The notes: generated by a model not told the origin, from the sequence alone. A stretch of 64,000 nucleotides of DNA from UBA10349 sp003485905 (GCA_943787185.1 CALSLL010000002.1:868001-932000); one strand, 5' to 3'; shown: positions 29,175 through 39,141, counted from the first letter of the stretch. A program made the numbers and translations.

Positions 29175-31436
29175 ATGACAATCCCTCTACAGATTCATCA
29201 GGTATTTGGGCTCAAAGGAGATGTACTTCCAGACAGCTGGAGCTCTTGGATGGACGAGTGGTCTACTCTAAACCCCGAATTCGAACATAGAGTTTGGAGC
29301 TCTATCGATTGCAATCGATTGGTTTGGGATAAGGATCGAGAGTTCTGGAATACATGGAAATTGATACCTAATGAAGCTTACATACTAAAATCAGATTATA
29401 TCCGCGTATTAATCTTGTACTCGGAAGGCGGGTTCTATTTTGATTGTGACGTACGACCGCTTAACCCGTTAAAACCGTTAACTCATAGCGATATAAACTG
29501 TGTGCTTTTTTCGGAGGGTATTAATTGTATCAGTAATGCCGGCATGGGTTTTACCGAAGGGCATCAGATCTTGAAAACAACGCTTGATCGAATTCGCCGT
29601 AATATTAAGGAATTATTTGCGGGCAATAGTATTATTAAAAACGGCACAGTGTTGGGTAAGACTGGTCCAGCCCAAATCAGGGACGCGTCTATTCAGCATA
29701 ATGTTGATATCTGCATGTTCGGGGCAGAAAGTGCTGTGGGGTATAGGCCAGATAGAATTGTCGATTGGATACAGGAAAATGGATCGCTTGTGTGTCCCCC
29801 TAACGCTCTATGCTGCCATACGTCGGGCAACGAAAACTTGTTTGCGTTCCACACATGTGGTGCTACATGGCGGGGACAAGAGGACGGAGTAGTTAGTTTA
29901 GAGAATGATGCAGTATTAGCAGATCTAAGTGTCATTGACCCTTCTCATATAACCCAAAGCTTACTTAGTGGGCCTCCCATTGCCTCGGGTCAATTTCCGC
30001 TAACCGAGCCGGCTACCAAATTGGTTTTTACGAGCTGTTGCGATGAAGGGTTTACATATGGCGCGATGGGATTAATCAAGTCTATTCGAAAATTCTATAC
30101 TTCTGATGAAGCTGATATCGTTATTTTTAGCGCAAAGGGGTCTCCTTATTTAGAGGCGTTTTGCAACCACTATGAAGTAATTTTGATTTCGTCCGAGTCT
30201 ATTCTTGATTGGGTTGGTCCGGTCATCTTTGGGGGGAACGATATACAGAATGCTACAAAACATTTTTTTCATCCGAATGCTGAATCAGTTGATTCTAAAG
30301 GTTTTGATTATCCTGCCCTATTGAATGCACATTTGCACAGCCTCCATCCTCTAAAGCTGAAAGCTTATTGCACCGCCTATTGCCTGTGTGTGTTGACCTA
30401 CGAAAAAGTCGTGCATATTGATGCGGATGCCTTTCTACTATGCCGAGTTGATGAGATTTTTGATCTGCATGGTGATTCAGATACGGTTATAGCCTTTAGT
30501 GATGCAGCTGAAGGGATGGAACATATTTCGCAGCTGTATGGGTTTGAGCCGCCGGAACAGTTCAATCCAAGCGACTATGCTTTTAATGCAGGTATTGTTT
30601 TTTACCGCAATGGTCCAGGTGTCCGAAAGCTAATGCGCCAATTTATGTATTTTATTGATAGTCCATTACATTTTGAATGTTCGGGACCTTATAAAGATCA
30701 AAGCGTTCTTAGGAGCTTAGTTGCTACTCACCATCAACAAGGAATTATAAATTACATCTGTAGAGATAAAGTAAATTGGAATCCGACTTGGAACGCTGCT
30801 GATAATCTTGAATACCATAATGGAGTATGGGTGAATACGGCCAATAATCAAATTCAGAGAATTTGGCATGGAGCTGGCGGAGCAAAATTATGGAATGGCG
30901 GCCAGGGTAGTCACGTAAGAGACGCTTGGTTTTGGGTTGGAGGAAATCTCGATCATATGAATATCCCTGGAGCGCTTATTCGGGAAAATACTGAAATAAT
31001 TGCGTCGGTGATTCACAAAAAAATTCCGAAATACGAAATTAGGATACTAGAAATTGGCACTCACTATGGACGCACAGCTGTTGCTTGGGTAAATCAGCTC
31101 AGCGCCCTCGGTCATGATGTGCACGTTGATACTATAGATACGTTTGAAGCTAGCATAGATTATCGAGATCATTATGCTACAGCCTCGAAAACGCGGGAGA
31201 TATTGAATGCTTACCCGGCGTATTCAAATATCAGGCTACATAAAGTAGACGTAACAACAGATTTAGCGTCTATATTTGAGCACAATTATTACGATGCTAT
31301 CTATATTGACGGTGCCCACGATTATTCTTCGGTAAGTCGCGATATTCGTGCGGTTGTTCCATTGCTCCATAAAGATGGGATTCTGCTCGGCGACGACTTT
31401 GATTCGCAAAGTGTTGCGAAAGCCGTAGGTTACTAA
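29175..31436 (+). CDS. Multidomain glycosyltransferase (GT32-like + GT8-like) with SAM methyltransferase
   Basis: Three enzyme modules in one chain of 753 residues as written. Residues 1-250 are OCH1/GT32-like (PLQIHQVFG, DxD motif DCD at 90-92 in GGFYFDCDVRPL). About 275-560 is GT8-like, with HIDADAF near 412 and YAFNAGIVFYRNG. From about 620 comes a class I methyltransferase: ILEIGTHYGRTAVAW, DTIDTFEAS, YDAIYIDGAHDYSS, GDDFD. The chain stops at TAA 31434-31436, just before the final strand of the methyltransferase. In the same frame the next codons read on through SQWWIS into a PqqD-like domain ending at 31793, so the stop may not be real. ATG 29175 is preferred over TTG 29148. The substrate is unknown. 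Confidence 0.75.
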   Translation: MTIPLQIHQVFGLKGDVLPDSWSSWMDEWSTLNPEFEHRVWSSIDCNRLVWDKDREFWNTWKLIPNEAYILKSDYIRVLILYSEGGFYFDCDVRPLNPLKPLTHSDINCVLFSEGINCISNAGMGFTEGHQILKTTLDRIRRNIKELFAGNSIIKNGTVLGKTGPAQIRDASIQHNVDICMFGAESAVGYRPDRIVDWIQENGSLVCPPNALCCHTSGNENLFAFHTCGATWRGQEDGVVSLENDAVLADLSVIDPSHITQSLLSGPPIASGQFPLTEPATKLVFTSCCDEGFTYGAMGLIKSIRKFYTSDEADIVIFSAKGSPYLEAFCNHYEVILISSESILDWVGPVIFGGNDIQNATKHFFHPNAESVDSKGFDYPALLNAHLHSLHPLKLKAYCTAYCLCVLTYEKVVHIDADAFLLCRVDEIFDLHGDSDTVIAFSDAAEGMEHISQLYGFEPPEQFNPSDYAFNAGIVFYRNGPGVRKLMRQFMYFIDSPLHFECSGPYKDQSVLRSLVATHHQQGIINYICRDKVNWNPTWNAADNLEYHNGVWVNTANNQIQRIWHGAGGAKLWNGGQGSHVRDAWFWVGGNLDHMNIPGALIRENTEIIASVIHKKIPKYEIRILEIGTHYGRTAVAWVNQLSALGHDVHVDTIDTFEASIDYRDHYATASKTREILNAYPAYSNIRLHKVDVTTDLASIFEHNYYDAIYIDGAHDYSSVSRDIRAVVPLLHKDGILLGDDFDSQSVAKAVGY

Positions 31437-31583
31437 CTTGGACGTTCAGTACGCACAGCGGGCAGCCAGTGGTGGATTAGTGCCAGTCATATACGACTGC
31501 GGGCACCATTAACCGGCGGTCGGTTTCTTCTACATATACCTGTTCAGCTGGCAACACGCTCCCTAGCAAATGACGACGGGGGT

Positions 31584-31793
31584 ATGACGATATTTTGCGA
31601 CGCGCAGACAAAAGGATTTAGCTTGAACAATTCAGCACGGTCTATTTATGAGTTGTGTGATGGAAATAGAAATGTACGCAATATAATCGAAATTCTATCT
31701 GAAGCGTATGAGATCCAGGAATCGATAATAGAGCAACAAGTGATTGAGTCGTTACAACAACTTCGGGCATGTCATATGGTGGATTATGCCTGA
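31584..31793 (+). CDS. PqqD/RRE-like domain, probably the cut-off C-terminus of the preceding protein
   Basis: PqqD-fold (RiPP recognition element) sequence: FCDAQTKGFSLNNSARSIYELCDGNR followed by NIIEILSEAYEIQ and the last helix SLQQLRACHMV. PqqD-type domains bind leader peptides in PQQ and other ribosomal-peptide pathways. The ATG at 31584 gives 69 residues, but it is a poor start, because family similarity already begins upstream (PVQLATRSLANDDGG). The frame is open without ATG, GTG or TTG from the TAA at 31434. The best reading is that it belongs to the glycosyltransferase/methyltransferase gene, giving a four-module protein of about 870 residues with one in-frame stop. Confidence 0.6.
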   Translation: MTIFCDAQTKGFSLNNSARSIYELCDGNRNVRNIIEILSEAYEIQESIIEQQVIESLQQLRACHMVDYA

Positions 31794-32049
31794 ATAATTC
31801 TTTCAACCAGTGCTGGCACTTGTTCGATCGACCACGCTGGGCTACTGAAATGAATAACTTCACAAACATAGCATGATAAGGTGACTTATTGATAACCATG
31901 ATGGGCCGCGTACTCCCTGTAAACTCACTTCTATCTGTTGACCTCGGAATGTGTCGGGATATCATGAATTTTGTCCCATATTGGGTTAGATTGCCCGCCC
32001 TTTATATTGGCAGCTGATCAAATTAACGTTTAATTACTTAGTGAAATAA

Positions 32050-33297
32050 ATGAAAGATTTAATAATGGGTTGGGTAACGAAGCTCCCATATGGCATGGGC
32101 CATGAGGCTGAGCTGGGAAGTGCAATGGAGATGTTAATAGTTTTTGTTGGGGCGGCGACGCTTTATATTTTGGTGAAGAAGGTGCTGCTATTTATAAGCG
32201 ATAAGGTTATCGCCCAAAGCGATTCTAAGCTCGATGATGTGTTTGTTAAATGGGGTGTGCTTCGTCGAACTGCGTTTTTAGCACCCGTCTTGGTGGTCTA
32301 TAAATTTTCACCTTTGGTTCTACAGGAATACCAATCAGCAAGTTTGTTAATTACGACGTTAGCTGCGATTTGGTTGATAATTCTTGTGGCTATGGTGGTG
32401 ACAGCAATTCTCGATGCGCTGTCGGAAATTTATCATTCATTTCCGATATCTCAGCAAGTACCAATCCAAAGTTTCGTTCAAGTAGCTAAGCTGGTTGTAT
32501 ATTTCTTTACGTTCATTCTTATATCTTCTTTGTTATTAGGTGAATCGCCGATTAAGTTGATAGCTGGAATGGGCGCAATGACCGCGGTACTTATGTTGGT
32601 ATTCAAAGATTCCATTTTGGGGTTTGTGGCGGGTCTACAACTTAGTTTGAATAAAATGGTTAGTTTGGGTGATTGGGTTGAAATCCCCCAGCACAATGCA
32701 GACGGTGATATTTTGGAGATTGGGTTAACCACTGTAAAGGTACGCAATTTTGACAATACAGTTACCACAGTGCCAACTCAAAGCTTGATTACCGAGTCAT
32801 TTAAAAATTGGCGTGGGATGCAAGAATCTGCTGGAAGGCGAATTAAACGTTCCATTCATATGGATGTGAATTCCGTTCAGTTTTGTGATGCAGCGTCGCT
32901 GGCACGATACAGTAAGATCGATTACATCAAGGAGTATATTAGGGCTAAAAAGCAGGAAGTTGATACATATAATCAGCAGAACGTCAGCGATGCAGAGTCG
33001 ATAGTTAATGGTCGGCGTTTGACTAATATCGGTACTTTTAGAGCCTATATAATTGCTTATCTAAAGCATCATCCAAATATCAACCAGCAGCTTACATTAC
33101 TGGTACGCCAGTTGGCGCCAACTGATGTGGGTATACCTATAGAAATTTATACATTTAGTTCAGAAAAAAACTGGTCTAAATACGAGGCGATTCAAGCTGA
33201 CATTTTTGACCACTTGTTTGCGGTTGCCCGTGAATTCGATTTGCGAATTTTTCAACGACCGTCAGGAACAGATATCCAACATATTGGTACTACTTAG
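32050..33297 (+). CDS. MscS-family mechanosensitive channel (YbdG-like)
   Basis: Inner-membrane mechanosensitive channel that releases solutes on osmotic downshock. 415 residues. About five membrane helices occupy the first half. The pore-lining TM3 is in IKLIAGMGAMTAVLMLVFKDS with FVAGLQLSLNKMVSLGDWVEI leading into the cytoplasmic beta domain (VRNFDNTVTTVPTQSLI, FKNWRGM). Length and the C-terminal insert point to the YbdG/miniconductance subgroup rather than small MscS. The GST gene starts 18 bp downstream, so a transcript may be shared. Confidence 0.9.
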   Translation: MKDLIMGWVTKLPYGMGHEAELGSAMEMLIVFVGAATLYILVKKVLLFISDKVIAQSDSKLDDVFVKWGVLRRTAFLAPVLVVYKFSPLVLQEYQSASLLITTLAAIWLIILVAMVVTAILDALSEIYHSFPISQQVPIQSFVQVAKLVVYFFTFILISSLLLGESPIKLIAGMGAMTAVLMLVFKDSILGFVAGLQLSLNKMVSLGDWVEIPQHNADGDILEIGLTTVKVRNFDNTVTTVPTQSLITESFKNWRGMQESAGRRIKRSIHMDVNSVQFCDAASLARYSKIDYIKEYIRAKKQEVDTYNQQNVSDAESIVNGRRLTNIGTFRAYIIAYLKHHPNINQQLTLLVRQLAPTDVGIPIEIYTFSSEKNWSKYEAIQADIFDHLFAVAREFDLRIFQRPSGTDIQHIGTT

Positions 33298-33315
33298 ATC
33301 AGGAGTCTTACAGCA

Positions 33316-34071
33316 ATGTTCATACTATATAACGCACCGCAATCAACCTGTAGTCAGAAAGTTCGTCTGGTTATGGCAGAGAAAGCGCTTGCGTTTAAAG
33401 AGGTAAAACTAAATCTTTTTAAAGGTGATCAGTTGACGGCGGAATACATGCGAATCAACCCGAACGGGGTGGTTCCAAGTCTAGATCACGACGGAAAGAT
33501 TGTTATCGATTCGTCTGTCATTATCGAGTATCTGGATGAATCGTTTCCGGATAGACCGTTGCGCCCGGATTCTCCAGCTGGGTTAGCAGACATGCGCACA
33601 TGGATGCGTTTTTTTGAAGAAGTCCCAACGCCTGCAGTCCGCGTGCCTTCTTATAATCGGGTTTTCCTGCAACATTACAGTAGCCTTTCAAACGAAGAGT
33701 TTATGGCTATTGCGGAACAGAAGACCTTGCGAAAGGACTTTTTTCTAAAAATGGGGAGAACCGGCTATTCTGTCGAAGAGATGGAGAAATCGTTGAATCA
33801 TATACGTATGACTGTTGAGCGAATGGAGGAAAACCTTCAGGATAAATCAAGTTGGCTATTAGGGAAGCAGTACACTTTGGCTGATATTTGCGTTTTGCCT
33901 TGCTTCGTAAGGATGAACGACATTGGTTATGCTTCGTTATGGTCAGATGCACCGAAAGTGACAGCTTGGATAGAGCGAAGTGTTAGCCGTGATAATTATG
34001 CCTCAGCTTATTATCATGGTTCGCTGCTATCTGAAAAATATCCAGATGTCGATTTGTCACCACCGAAGTAG
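33316..34071 (+). CDS. Glutathione S-transferase family protein
   Basis: Thioredoxin-fold N-terminal domain (LYNAPQSTCSQKVRLVMAEK; the S/C pair near 10-12 is the catalytic place) with the conserved cis-Pro of NGVVPSL and the glutathione-binding DSSVIIEYLDE. An all-helical C-terminal domain from about 90 holds LLGKQYTLADICVLP. 251 residues, slightly long. The substrate is unknown; the molybdenum hydroxylase genes downstream hint at detoxification or breakdown of small aromatic compounds, without proof. Confidence 0.88.
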   Translation: MFILYNAPQSTCSQKVRLVMAEKALAFKEVKLNLFKGDQLTAEYMRINPNGVVPSLDHDGKIVIDSSVIIEYLDESFPDRPLRPDSPAGLADMRTWMRFFEEVPTPAVRVPSYNRVFLQHYSSLSNEEFMAIAEQKTLRKDFFLKMGRTGYSVEEMEKSLNHIRMTVERMEENLQDKSSWLLGKQYTLADICVLPCFVRMNDIGYASLWSDAPKVTAWIERSVSRDNYASAYYHGSLLSEKYPDVDLSPPK

Positions 34072-34283
34072 CTTACGTGCAGTATATGTTATCGAGCCTC
34101 CCGGTTACGTCTTTGTCTAGCTAAGCGTCTCACACAGTTCGACTTAGGAGCGCCGTTAAGCACTACTAGAAGTGACGAATGGGAAGCCCTGCTTGCTTCA
34201 TCGGTGGACCTAAGAGCTATTCAGTCATGAGATTTTGTTGCATACTAAGCGTCAATTTCTAAAACTGGCTTTAGGTGCTTTAC

Positions 34284-34763
34284 ATGATTAACTTATCCAT
34301 CAATGGCTCGACTCAGTCGCTCGGCGACATAGATCCAGAAACACCTTTACTTTGGGCATTAAGAGACACCCTTGGCTTGGTAGGAACCAAGTACGGTTGT
34401 GGTATAGCTCAATGCGGTGCTTGTACAGTTCATCTTAATGGCGTTCCTGTTCGTGCATGTCAGTTGCAGGTTGGTAGCTTGGAAGGCCAGGATATTACGA
34501 CCATTGAAGGCGTTGCTAATGAAGATGGTACGCTGCATGTACTACAAGAAGCCTGGATCGAGCATGACGTGCCACAATGTGGGTACTGCCAGGCCGGACA
34601 AATCATGAGTGCTGCCGCTCTTTTAGCGGCCAACACTAAACCTAATGATGACGATATAGATGCTGCAATGGCTGGCAATATTTGCCGTTGTGGAACCTAC
34701 ACGCGCATAGTTGAAGCTATTCATACGGCTGCCGGGAAATTGGATCAAGGAGGCACAGCGTGA
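34284..34763 (+). CDS. (2Fe-2S) small subunit of a molybdenum hydroxylase (IorA-like)
   Basis: Electron-transfer subunit of a xanthine-oxidase-family enzyme, nearest in layout to isoquinoline 1-oxidoreductase/aldehyde dehydrogenase alpha chains. 159 residues from ATG 34284. The plant-type 2Fe-2S cluster is bound by Cys39, 44, 47 and 59 (YGCGIAQCGACTVHLNG), the second cluster by Cys99, 102, 134 and 136 (CGYCQAGQ, NICRCGTY). Its stop overlaps the GTG start of the large subunit by 4 bp. There is no FAD subunit gene, as in IorAB-type enzymes, which pass electrons on to cytochromes. Confidence 0.93.
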   Translation: MINLSINGSTQSLGDIDPETPLLWALRDTLGLVGTKYGCGIAQCGACTVHLNGVPVRACQLQVGSLEGQDITTIEGVANEDGTLHVLQEAWIEHDVPQCGYCQAGQIMSAAALLAANTKPNDDDIDAAMAGNICRCGTYTRIVEAIHTAAGKLDQGGTA

Positions 34764-37009
34764 ATAATTTACAAAATGGCTACAATGATCCTCTGGATGC
34801 GTTTGAGCCAAAAGAGGCAAGCCAATTAAGTCGTCGAGAGTTCATTAAGTTAAGTGGTATGGGTGCTGGGTTGGCATTGGCTTTCGTTTCGGTACCGTTT
34901 AGCAAATCAGCTACTGCTGCAACCGAAGGGCGAGAATTTAATCTTTTTGTCCAAATAGACCCTGACGGAGTGATTCGAATATATTCGCCTAATCCTGAAG
35001 TAGGGCAGGGAATAAAAACGGCATTACCAATGGTTGTGGCAGAAGAATTGGATGCGAATTGGGACGATGTAGTTATTGAAAACTCTCCCGTTTCTGATGA
35101 ATACGGGCGGCAGAGGGCTGGTGGGTCTAGGTCTGTACCGACGCGTTGGGAGGAACTTCGAGCCGCTGGTGCGGGAGTGCGAGCGATGTTAATAGAAGCC
35201 GCAGCTGGTCAATGGGGTGTGCCTTCCAGTGAAGTTACTACAAATCAATCAATGTTGATTCACGCTGCTTCAGATCGAAGAACTAGCTACGGAGAAGTAG
35301 CCAATTTAGCCAGCGAGCTAAACCCGCCAATGGTTGATTCACTGACATTTAAGGCACCAGACGAATATCGCATACTCGGAACTCGAATAACGGGCACTGA
35401 CAATATGGCCTTGGTTACCGGTAAGCCTATTTTTGGTATCGACTTACAACTACCAAATATGTTGTACGCCACCTACACCAAGTGCCCAAAAATTGGTGGA
35501 CGGGTATTGAAAGCTAATTTGGATGAAATTAAAGCCTTACCGGGTATCGTTACAGCGTTTGTTGTCGAAGGTACAGTTGGCGTAACCAGATTTGATCCAG
35601 CTGGTGTATCTGTTGCTCCCGGTGTTGCTATCGTTGCCGAATCGACTTGGCAAAATTTTAAGGCTCGAGAGAGCTTGAAGATCGAATGGGATACGGGTGA
35701 AGCGTCTAAGGATACGTGGGGCGATTATGTCGAAGCTGCGGTGGACTTAAGGGGTAAAGAAGGTTCGACAGTGCTAGCGGATCAGGGTAACGCTTCTCAA
35801 GTTATAAATGATGCAACAACCAAGGTTTCTAGCCAATATGGTTTCGGATTTGTTTCTCACGCGCAACTTGAACCCCAAAGTTGTGTTGCCCATTGGCAAG
35901 AAAACATGATGGAAGTATGGAGTACTTCTCAGACTCAATCTTCGGTAAGGGATTCTGTGTCAGCATTACTGGATATGCCTAAAGGTAATGTTATTGCTCA
36001 CCAACTAAGAGGTGGCGGTGGGTTTGGACGGCGACTCGACAATGATTATATTCGTGAAGCAGTTTTGATTGCTCAGCGTGTAGATGCCCCGGTAAAACTC
36101 CAATGGTCGCGTGAAGATGATATGGCTTTTGATTTCTTCCGTATTGGCGGTTTTTACAATATGCAGGCCAGCGTTGATGAAAACGGTAAGCTGAATGCAT
36201 GGAACAGCCATGCCATTTCCCTTTCAGCAGATGGCGAGAAGCCCAATTCTGGTGCGGGTCTTCGACCGATGGACTTCCCCGGGGAGTTGCTGGAACATTT
36301 TAAACATACACAAACACTCCTGCCATCCAAAACACCGACGGGTCCTTGGAGAGCTCCGAGTTCAAATTCATACGCTTTTGTAGAACAAAGTTTTATGCAT
36401 GAGGTGTCCGTTGCCGCTAAAAGAGATCATCTGGAATTCTTGGTCGAGTCGATGGGCGAGCCGAGATGGTTTAGAGAAGGCGATGAGTTTTCTTTGAATA
36501 CGGAACGTGCAGTTAGCGTGATTAAGACGGTAGCGGAACGCGCTGGGTGGGGCGCCGAGCAACCCGAAGGTCGCGCATTAGGCCTCTCCTTTTACTTTTG
36601 CCATGCTGGGTATGTTGCAGAAGTTGCAGATGTGAGTGTAGACAAAGACAAAAAAATCACCGTTAATAAGGTTTGGTTAGTTGCTGATGTTGGGCAGATA
36701 GTGAATTTAAGCAGCGCTGAAAACCAATGTCAGGGTGGTGTGATCGACGGTATTAGTACGGTGATGGGATTGGAAATCACTATGACCGACGGTCGGGTAG
36801 ACCAAACTAACTTCGATCAATATCCGCTATTAAGAATCAGTTCTCGGCCGGAAATTGATGTTTATTTCCTAAATAGTGGGTATTCACCAACAGGGCTGGG
36901 TGAACCGGCGTTTCCACCATTAGCCGCAGCCGTATGTAACGCGATTTATACAGCTACGGGTGATCGCATAAGAGAACTACCGATACGAAAATCTGGATAC
37001 ACGATTTAG
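34760..37009 (+). CDS. Molybdopterin-binding large subunit of IorB-type oxidoreductase, Tat-exported
   Basis: Catalytic subunit that hydroxylates a heterocycle or oxidises an aldehyde using the Mo-cytosine-dinucleotide cofactor. 749 residues starting at GTG 34760 (GTGA overlap with the small subunit). A twin-arginine signal SRREFIKLSG lies at about 29-38, followed by a hydrophobic stretch, so the folded heterodimer is probably exported. Family motifs are GGGGFGRRLDNDYI (Mo cofactor), GPWRAPSSNSYAF and near the C-terminus GLGEPAFPPLAAAVCNA, whose Glu is the active-site base. The substrate is not deducible. Confidence 0.93.
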   Translation: MNNLQNGYNDPLDAFEPKEASQLSRREFIKLSGMGAGLALAFVSVPFSKSATAATEGREFNLFVQIDPDGVIRIYSPNPEVGQGIKTALPMVVAEELDANWDDVVIENSPVSDEYGRQRAGGSRSVPTRWEELRAAGAGVRAMLIEAAAGQWGVPSSEVTTNQSMLIHAASDRRTSYGEVANLASELNPPMVDSLTFKAPDEYRILGTRITGTDNMALVTGKPIFGIDLQLPNMLYATYTKCPKIGGRVLKANLDEIKALPGIVTAFVVEGTVGVTRFDPAGVSVAPGVAIVAESTWQNFKARESLKIEWDTGEASKDTWGDYVEAAVDLRGKEGSTVLADQGNASQVINDATTKVSSQYGFGFVSHAQLEPQSCVAHWQENMMEVWSTSQTQSSVRDSVSALLDMPKGNVIAHQLRGGGGFGRRLDNDYIREAVLIAQRVDAPVKLQWSREDDMAFDFFRIGGFYNMQASVDENGKLNAWNSHAISLSADGEKPNSGAGLRPMDFPGELLEHFKHTQTLLPSKTPTGPWRAPSSNSYAFVEQSFMHEVSVAAKRDHLEFLVESMGEPRWFREGDEFSLNTERAVSVIKTVAERAGWGAEQPEGRALGLSFYFCHAGYVAEVADVSVDKDKKITVNKVWLVADVGQIVNLSSAENQCQGGVIDGISTVMGLEITMTDGRVDQTNFDQYPLLRISSRPEIDVYFLNSGYSPTGLGEPAFPPLAAAVCNAIYTATGDRIRELPIRKSGYTI

Positions 37010-37028
37010 CTGTAATCTTCAAATGTAT

Positions 37029-37065
37029 AAGTGGCTATACAGATACGCTCTGTGTAGCCACTTTT
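37029..37065 (+). terminator. Terminator after the molybdenum hydroxylase operon
   Basis: A 15-bp stem with one G-T pair: AAGTGGCTATACAGA (37029-37043), loop of 5, TCTGTGTAGCCACTT (37049-37063), then more T. Long and symmetrical, 20 bp behind the stop codon. Confidence 0.8.
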
Positions 37066-37140
37066 CGTAAACAGAATCGGGTTAGTGCGATAACGCTAAG
37101 TTACAAGTTCTGATCCCCTTAACTAGGTTGAAGTATAAAA

Positions 37141-37425
37141 ATGAATAATACAAATGCCTATTGGCAAGCGAATATACGCTTAATTGTTAAGCTACTACTT
37201 ATATGGTTTGTAGTGCCTTTTTTGGGTGGCATCGTATTTGTTGATTTATTAAATGAAGTTCGGTTTGGGGGTTATAAGCTGGGATTTTGGATTGCCCAAC
37301 AAGGCTCGATTTACTTATTTGTTGTACTTATTTTTATATACGCCAGACAAATGAATAAACTTGATGACCAGTTTTCTGACGAAGAGTTGGAAGAGCTGCA
37401 TACCGACGCGAACGGTCGGGATTAA
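37141..37425 (+). CDS. DUF4212 small subunit of sodium:substrate symporter
   Basis: Short membrane protein that accompanies VC_2705-type sodium:solute symporters. 94 residues with two membrane helices (LIVKLLLIWFVVPFLGGIVF and IYLFVVLIFIYARQM) and a charged C-terminus. The stop is 2 bp before the ATG of the transporter, a typical pair that usually takes up acetate or other small carboxylates. Confidence 0.9.
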   Translation: MNNTNAYWQANIRLIVKLLLIWFVVPFLGGIVFVDLLNEVRFGGYKLGFWIAQQGSIYLFVVLIFIYARQMNKLDDQFSDEELEELHTDANGRD

Positions 37426-37427
37426 TA

Positions 37428-39141
37428 ATGGAACTGCGAGAATTAACCTATGTCGTTGTTGGGCTAACATTTCTTGTCTATGTGAGTATCGCTATTTGGG
37501 CAAGAGCCGGTTCAACCAAAGAGTTTTATGTGGCTGGGGGAAGCGTAAAACCCAATCGCCAATGGAATGGCAACGGCGGCCGATTGGATGTCAGCGGCTT
37601 CATTTATATCGATGGCCGGGCTAATAGGGTTTGCTTATGATGGCTATGGTGGTTCTGTTTTTTTACTTGGTTGGACCGGTGGTTATGTACTATTGGCGAC
37701 CTGTATCGCTCCTTACTTGCGCAAGTACGGAAAATATACAGTTCCAGAGTTTATCGGAGAGCGCTATTACTCAAAGGCGGCACGATTGGTAGCTGTCGCC
37801 TGCTTAATTATCGCATCCCTGACGTACGTTATTGGTCAAATGAAAGGTATTGGCGTTGCATTTAGTCGGTTTTTAGAAACAGGTTACGAACAAGGCTTGA
37901 TTATAGGGATGGTTATTGTGTTCTTTTACGCTGTATTGGGTGGTATGAAAGGGATCACCTATACTCAGATCGCTCAATATATGATCTTGATATTTGCCTA
38001 CACTATTCCCGCAATTTTTATTTCTATTCAGTTGACTGGTAATCCGGTGCCGCAGCTGGGGCTTGGTAGCACTTTGCTTAGTGACGGCACCTACTTGTTA
38101 GACAAACTAGATTTGGTGCTGACAGATATAGGTTTTAAGGAGTACACCACCACCGCGAGATTAAGTTCATTGAATATGTTTTTTTACACAATGTCATTGA
38201 TGATTGGTACGGCTGGTTTGCCCCACGTGATCATTCGATTTTTCACCGTTCCCAGTGTAAAAGACGCTCGTATATCTGCTGGCTGGGCGTTGGTTTTTAT
38301 CGCTATTTTATATACTACCGCACCGGCGCTAGCGGCTATGGCTAGATTAAACCTGACAGAGACGATTGAACCAATACCCGGAGAGTATTTAGCCTACGGC
38401 GATAGACCGCAATGGTTCAAAAATTGGGAAATTACAGGCTTGCTCGAGCATGAGGATAAAAATGAGGATGGGTTGATTCAATATAATGCTGACCCTGAAA
38501 CCAATGAAATGGTCACTATCGACAATGATATTTTGGTCTTAGCGAACCCTGAAATAGCTGGCTTGCCCAATTGGGTGATCGCGCTTGTAGCTGCTGGTGG
38601 ATTAGCTGCTGCATTATCGACCGCGGCAGGACTTTTGCTGGCAATGTCTTCTGCCATCTCTCATGATTTGCTTAAAGGTGTATTAAAACCGGATATTTCT
38701 GAACGAGGTGAGTTAACAGCATCACGCGTTTTTATGGGCCTCACTGTGGTAGTGGCCGGGTATCTTGGGCTTAGCCCGCCTGACTTTGTCGCGGGTACCG
38801 TTGCACTGGCTTTCGGTCTAGCAGCAGCGTCGTTGTTTCCTGCGATTGTGTTAGGCATATTTTATAAGCCGATGAATACTGCAGGGGCGGTTTCAGGAAT
38901 GTTGGCTGGTATTGGTGTTACCTTATATTACGTGTTTCAACACAGTGGCATCATGTTTGTAAAGGAAACTGCATTTTTGGGTAGTATGAGTCCGAACTGG
39001 TTTTTTGGTATTGAACCTAATGCTTTTGGGGCAGTAGGGGCAATAGTTAACTTTGTGGTGGCTCTTGTGGTGTGTAGATTCACCTCAAAACCGCCCGCAG
39101 AAGTGTTGGCTTTGGTTGATCGAATTCGTTCACCAGGGTAA
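37428..39141 (+). CDS. Sodium:solute symporter, VC_2705 subfamily (frame broken by one extra A)
   Basis: Secondary transporter of the SSS family, importing an organic solute with Na+. About 570 residues once corrected: 13-14 helices, with the start ELTYVVVGLTFLVYVSIAIWA, the FYVAGGSV segment, GGYVLLATCIAPYLRKYG and a DTYVPEFI-type FTVPEFIGERYYSK loop. An inserted soluble stretch lies near residues 330-385. The run AAAA at 37547-37550 should be AAA: this turns GGSVKPNRQW into GGSVNPIANGMATAADWMSAASF and joins the short first ORF to the long second one. As printed, only the second part (from 37567) is intact. Confidence 0.88.

Noticed and set aside
31642..31965. 107-codon minus-strand frame over the PqqD-like region
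   Set aside because: Antisense to a clear PqqD-like domain, with no family similarity of its own.
31898..32017. 39-codon frame behind the PqqD-like domain, considered as a RiPP precursor peptide
   Set aside because: No ribosome site at a useful distance, no core-peptide-like pattern, and no evidence beyond position.
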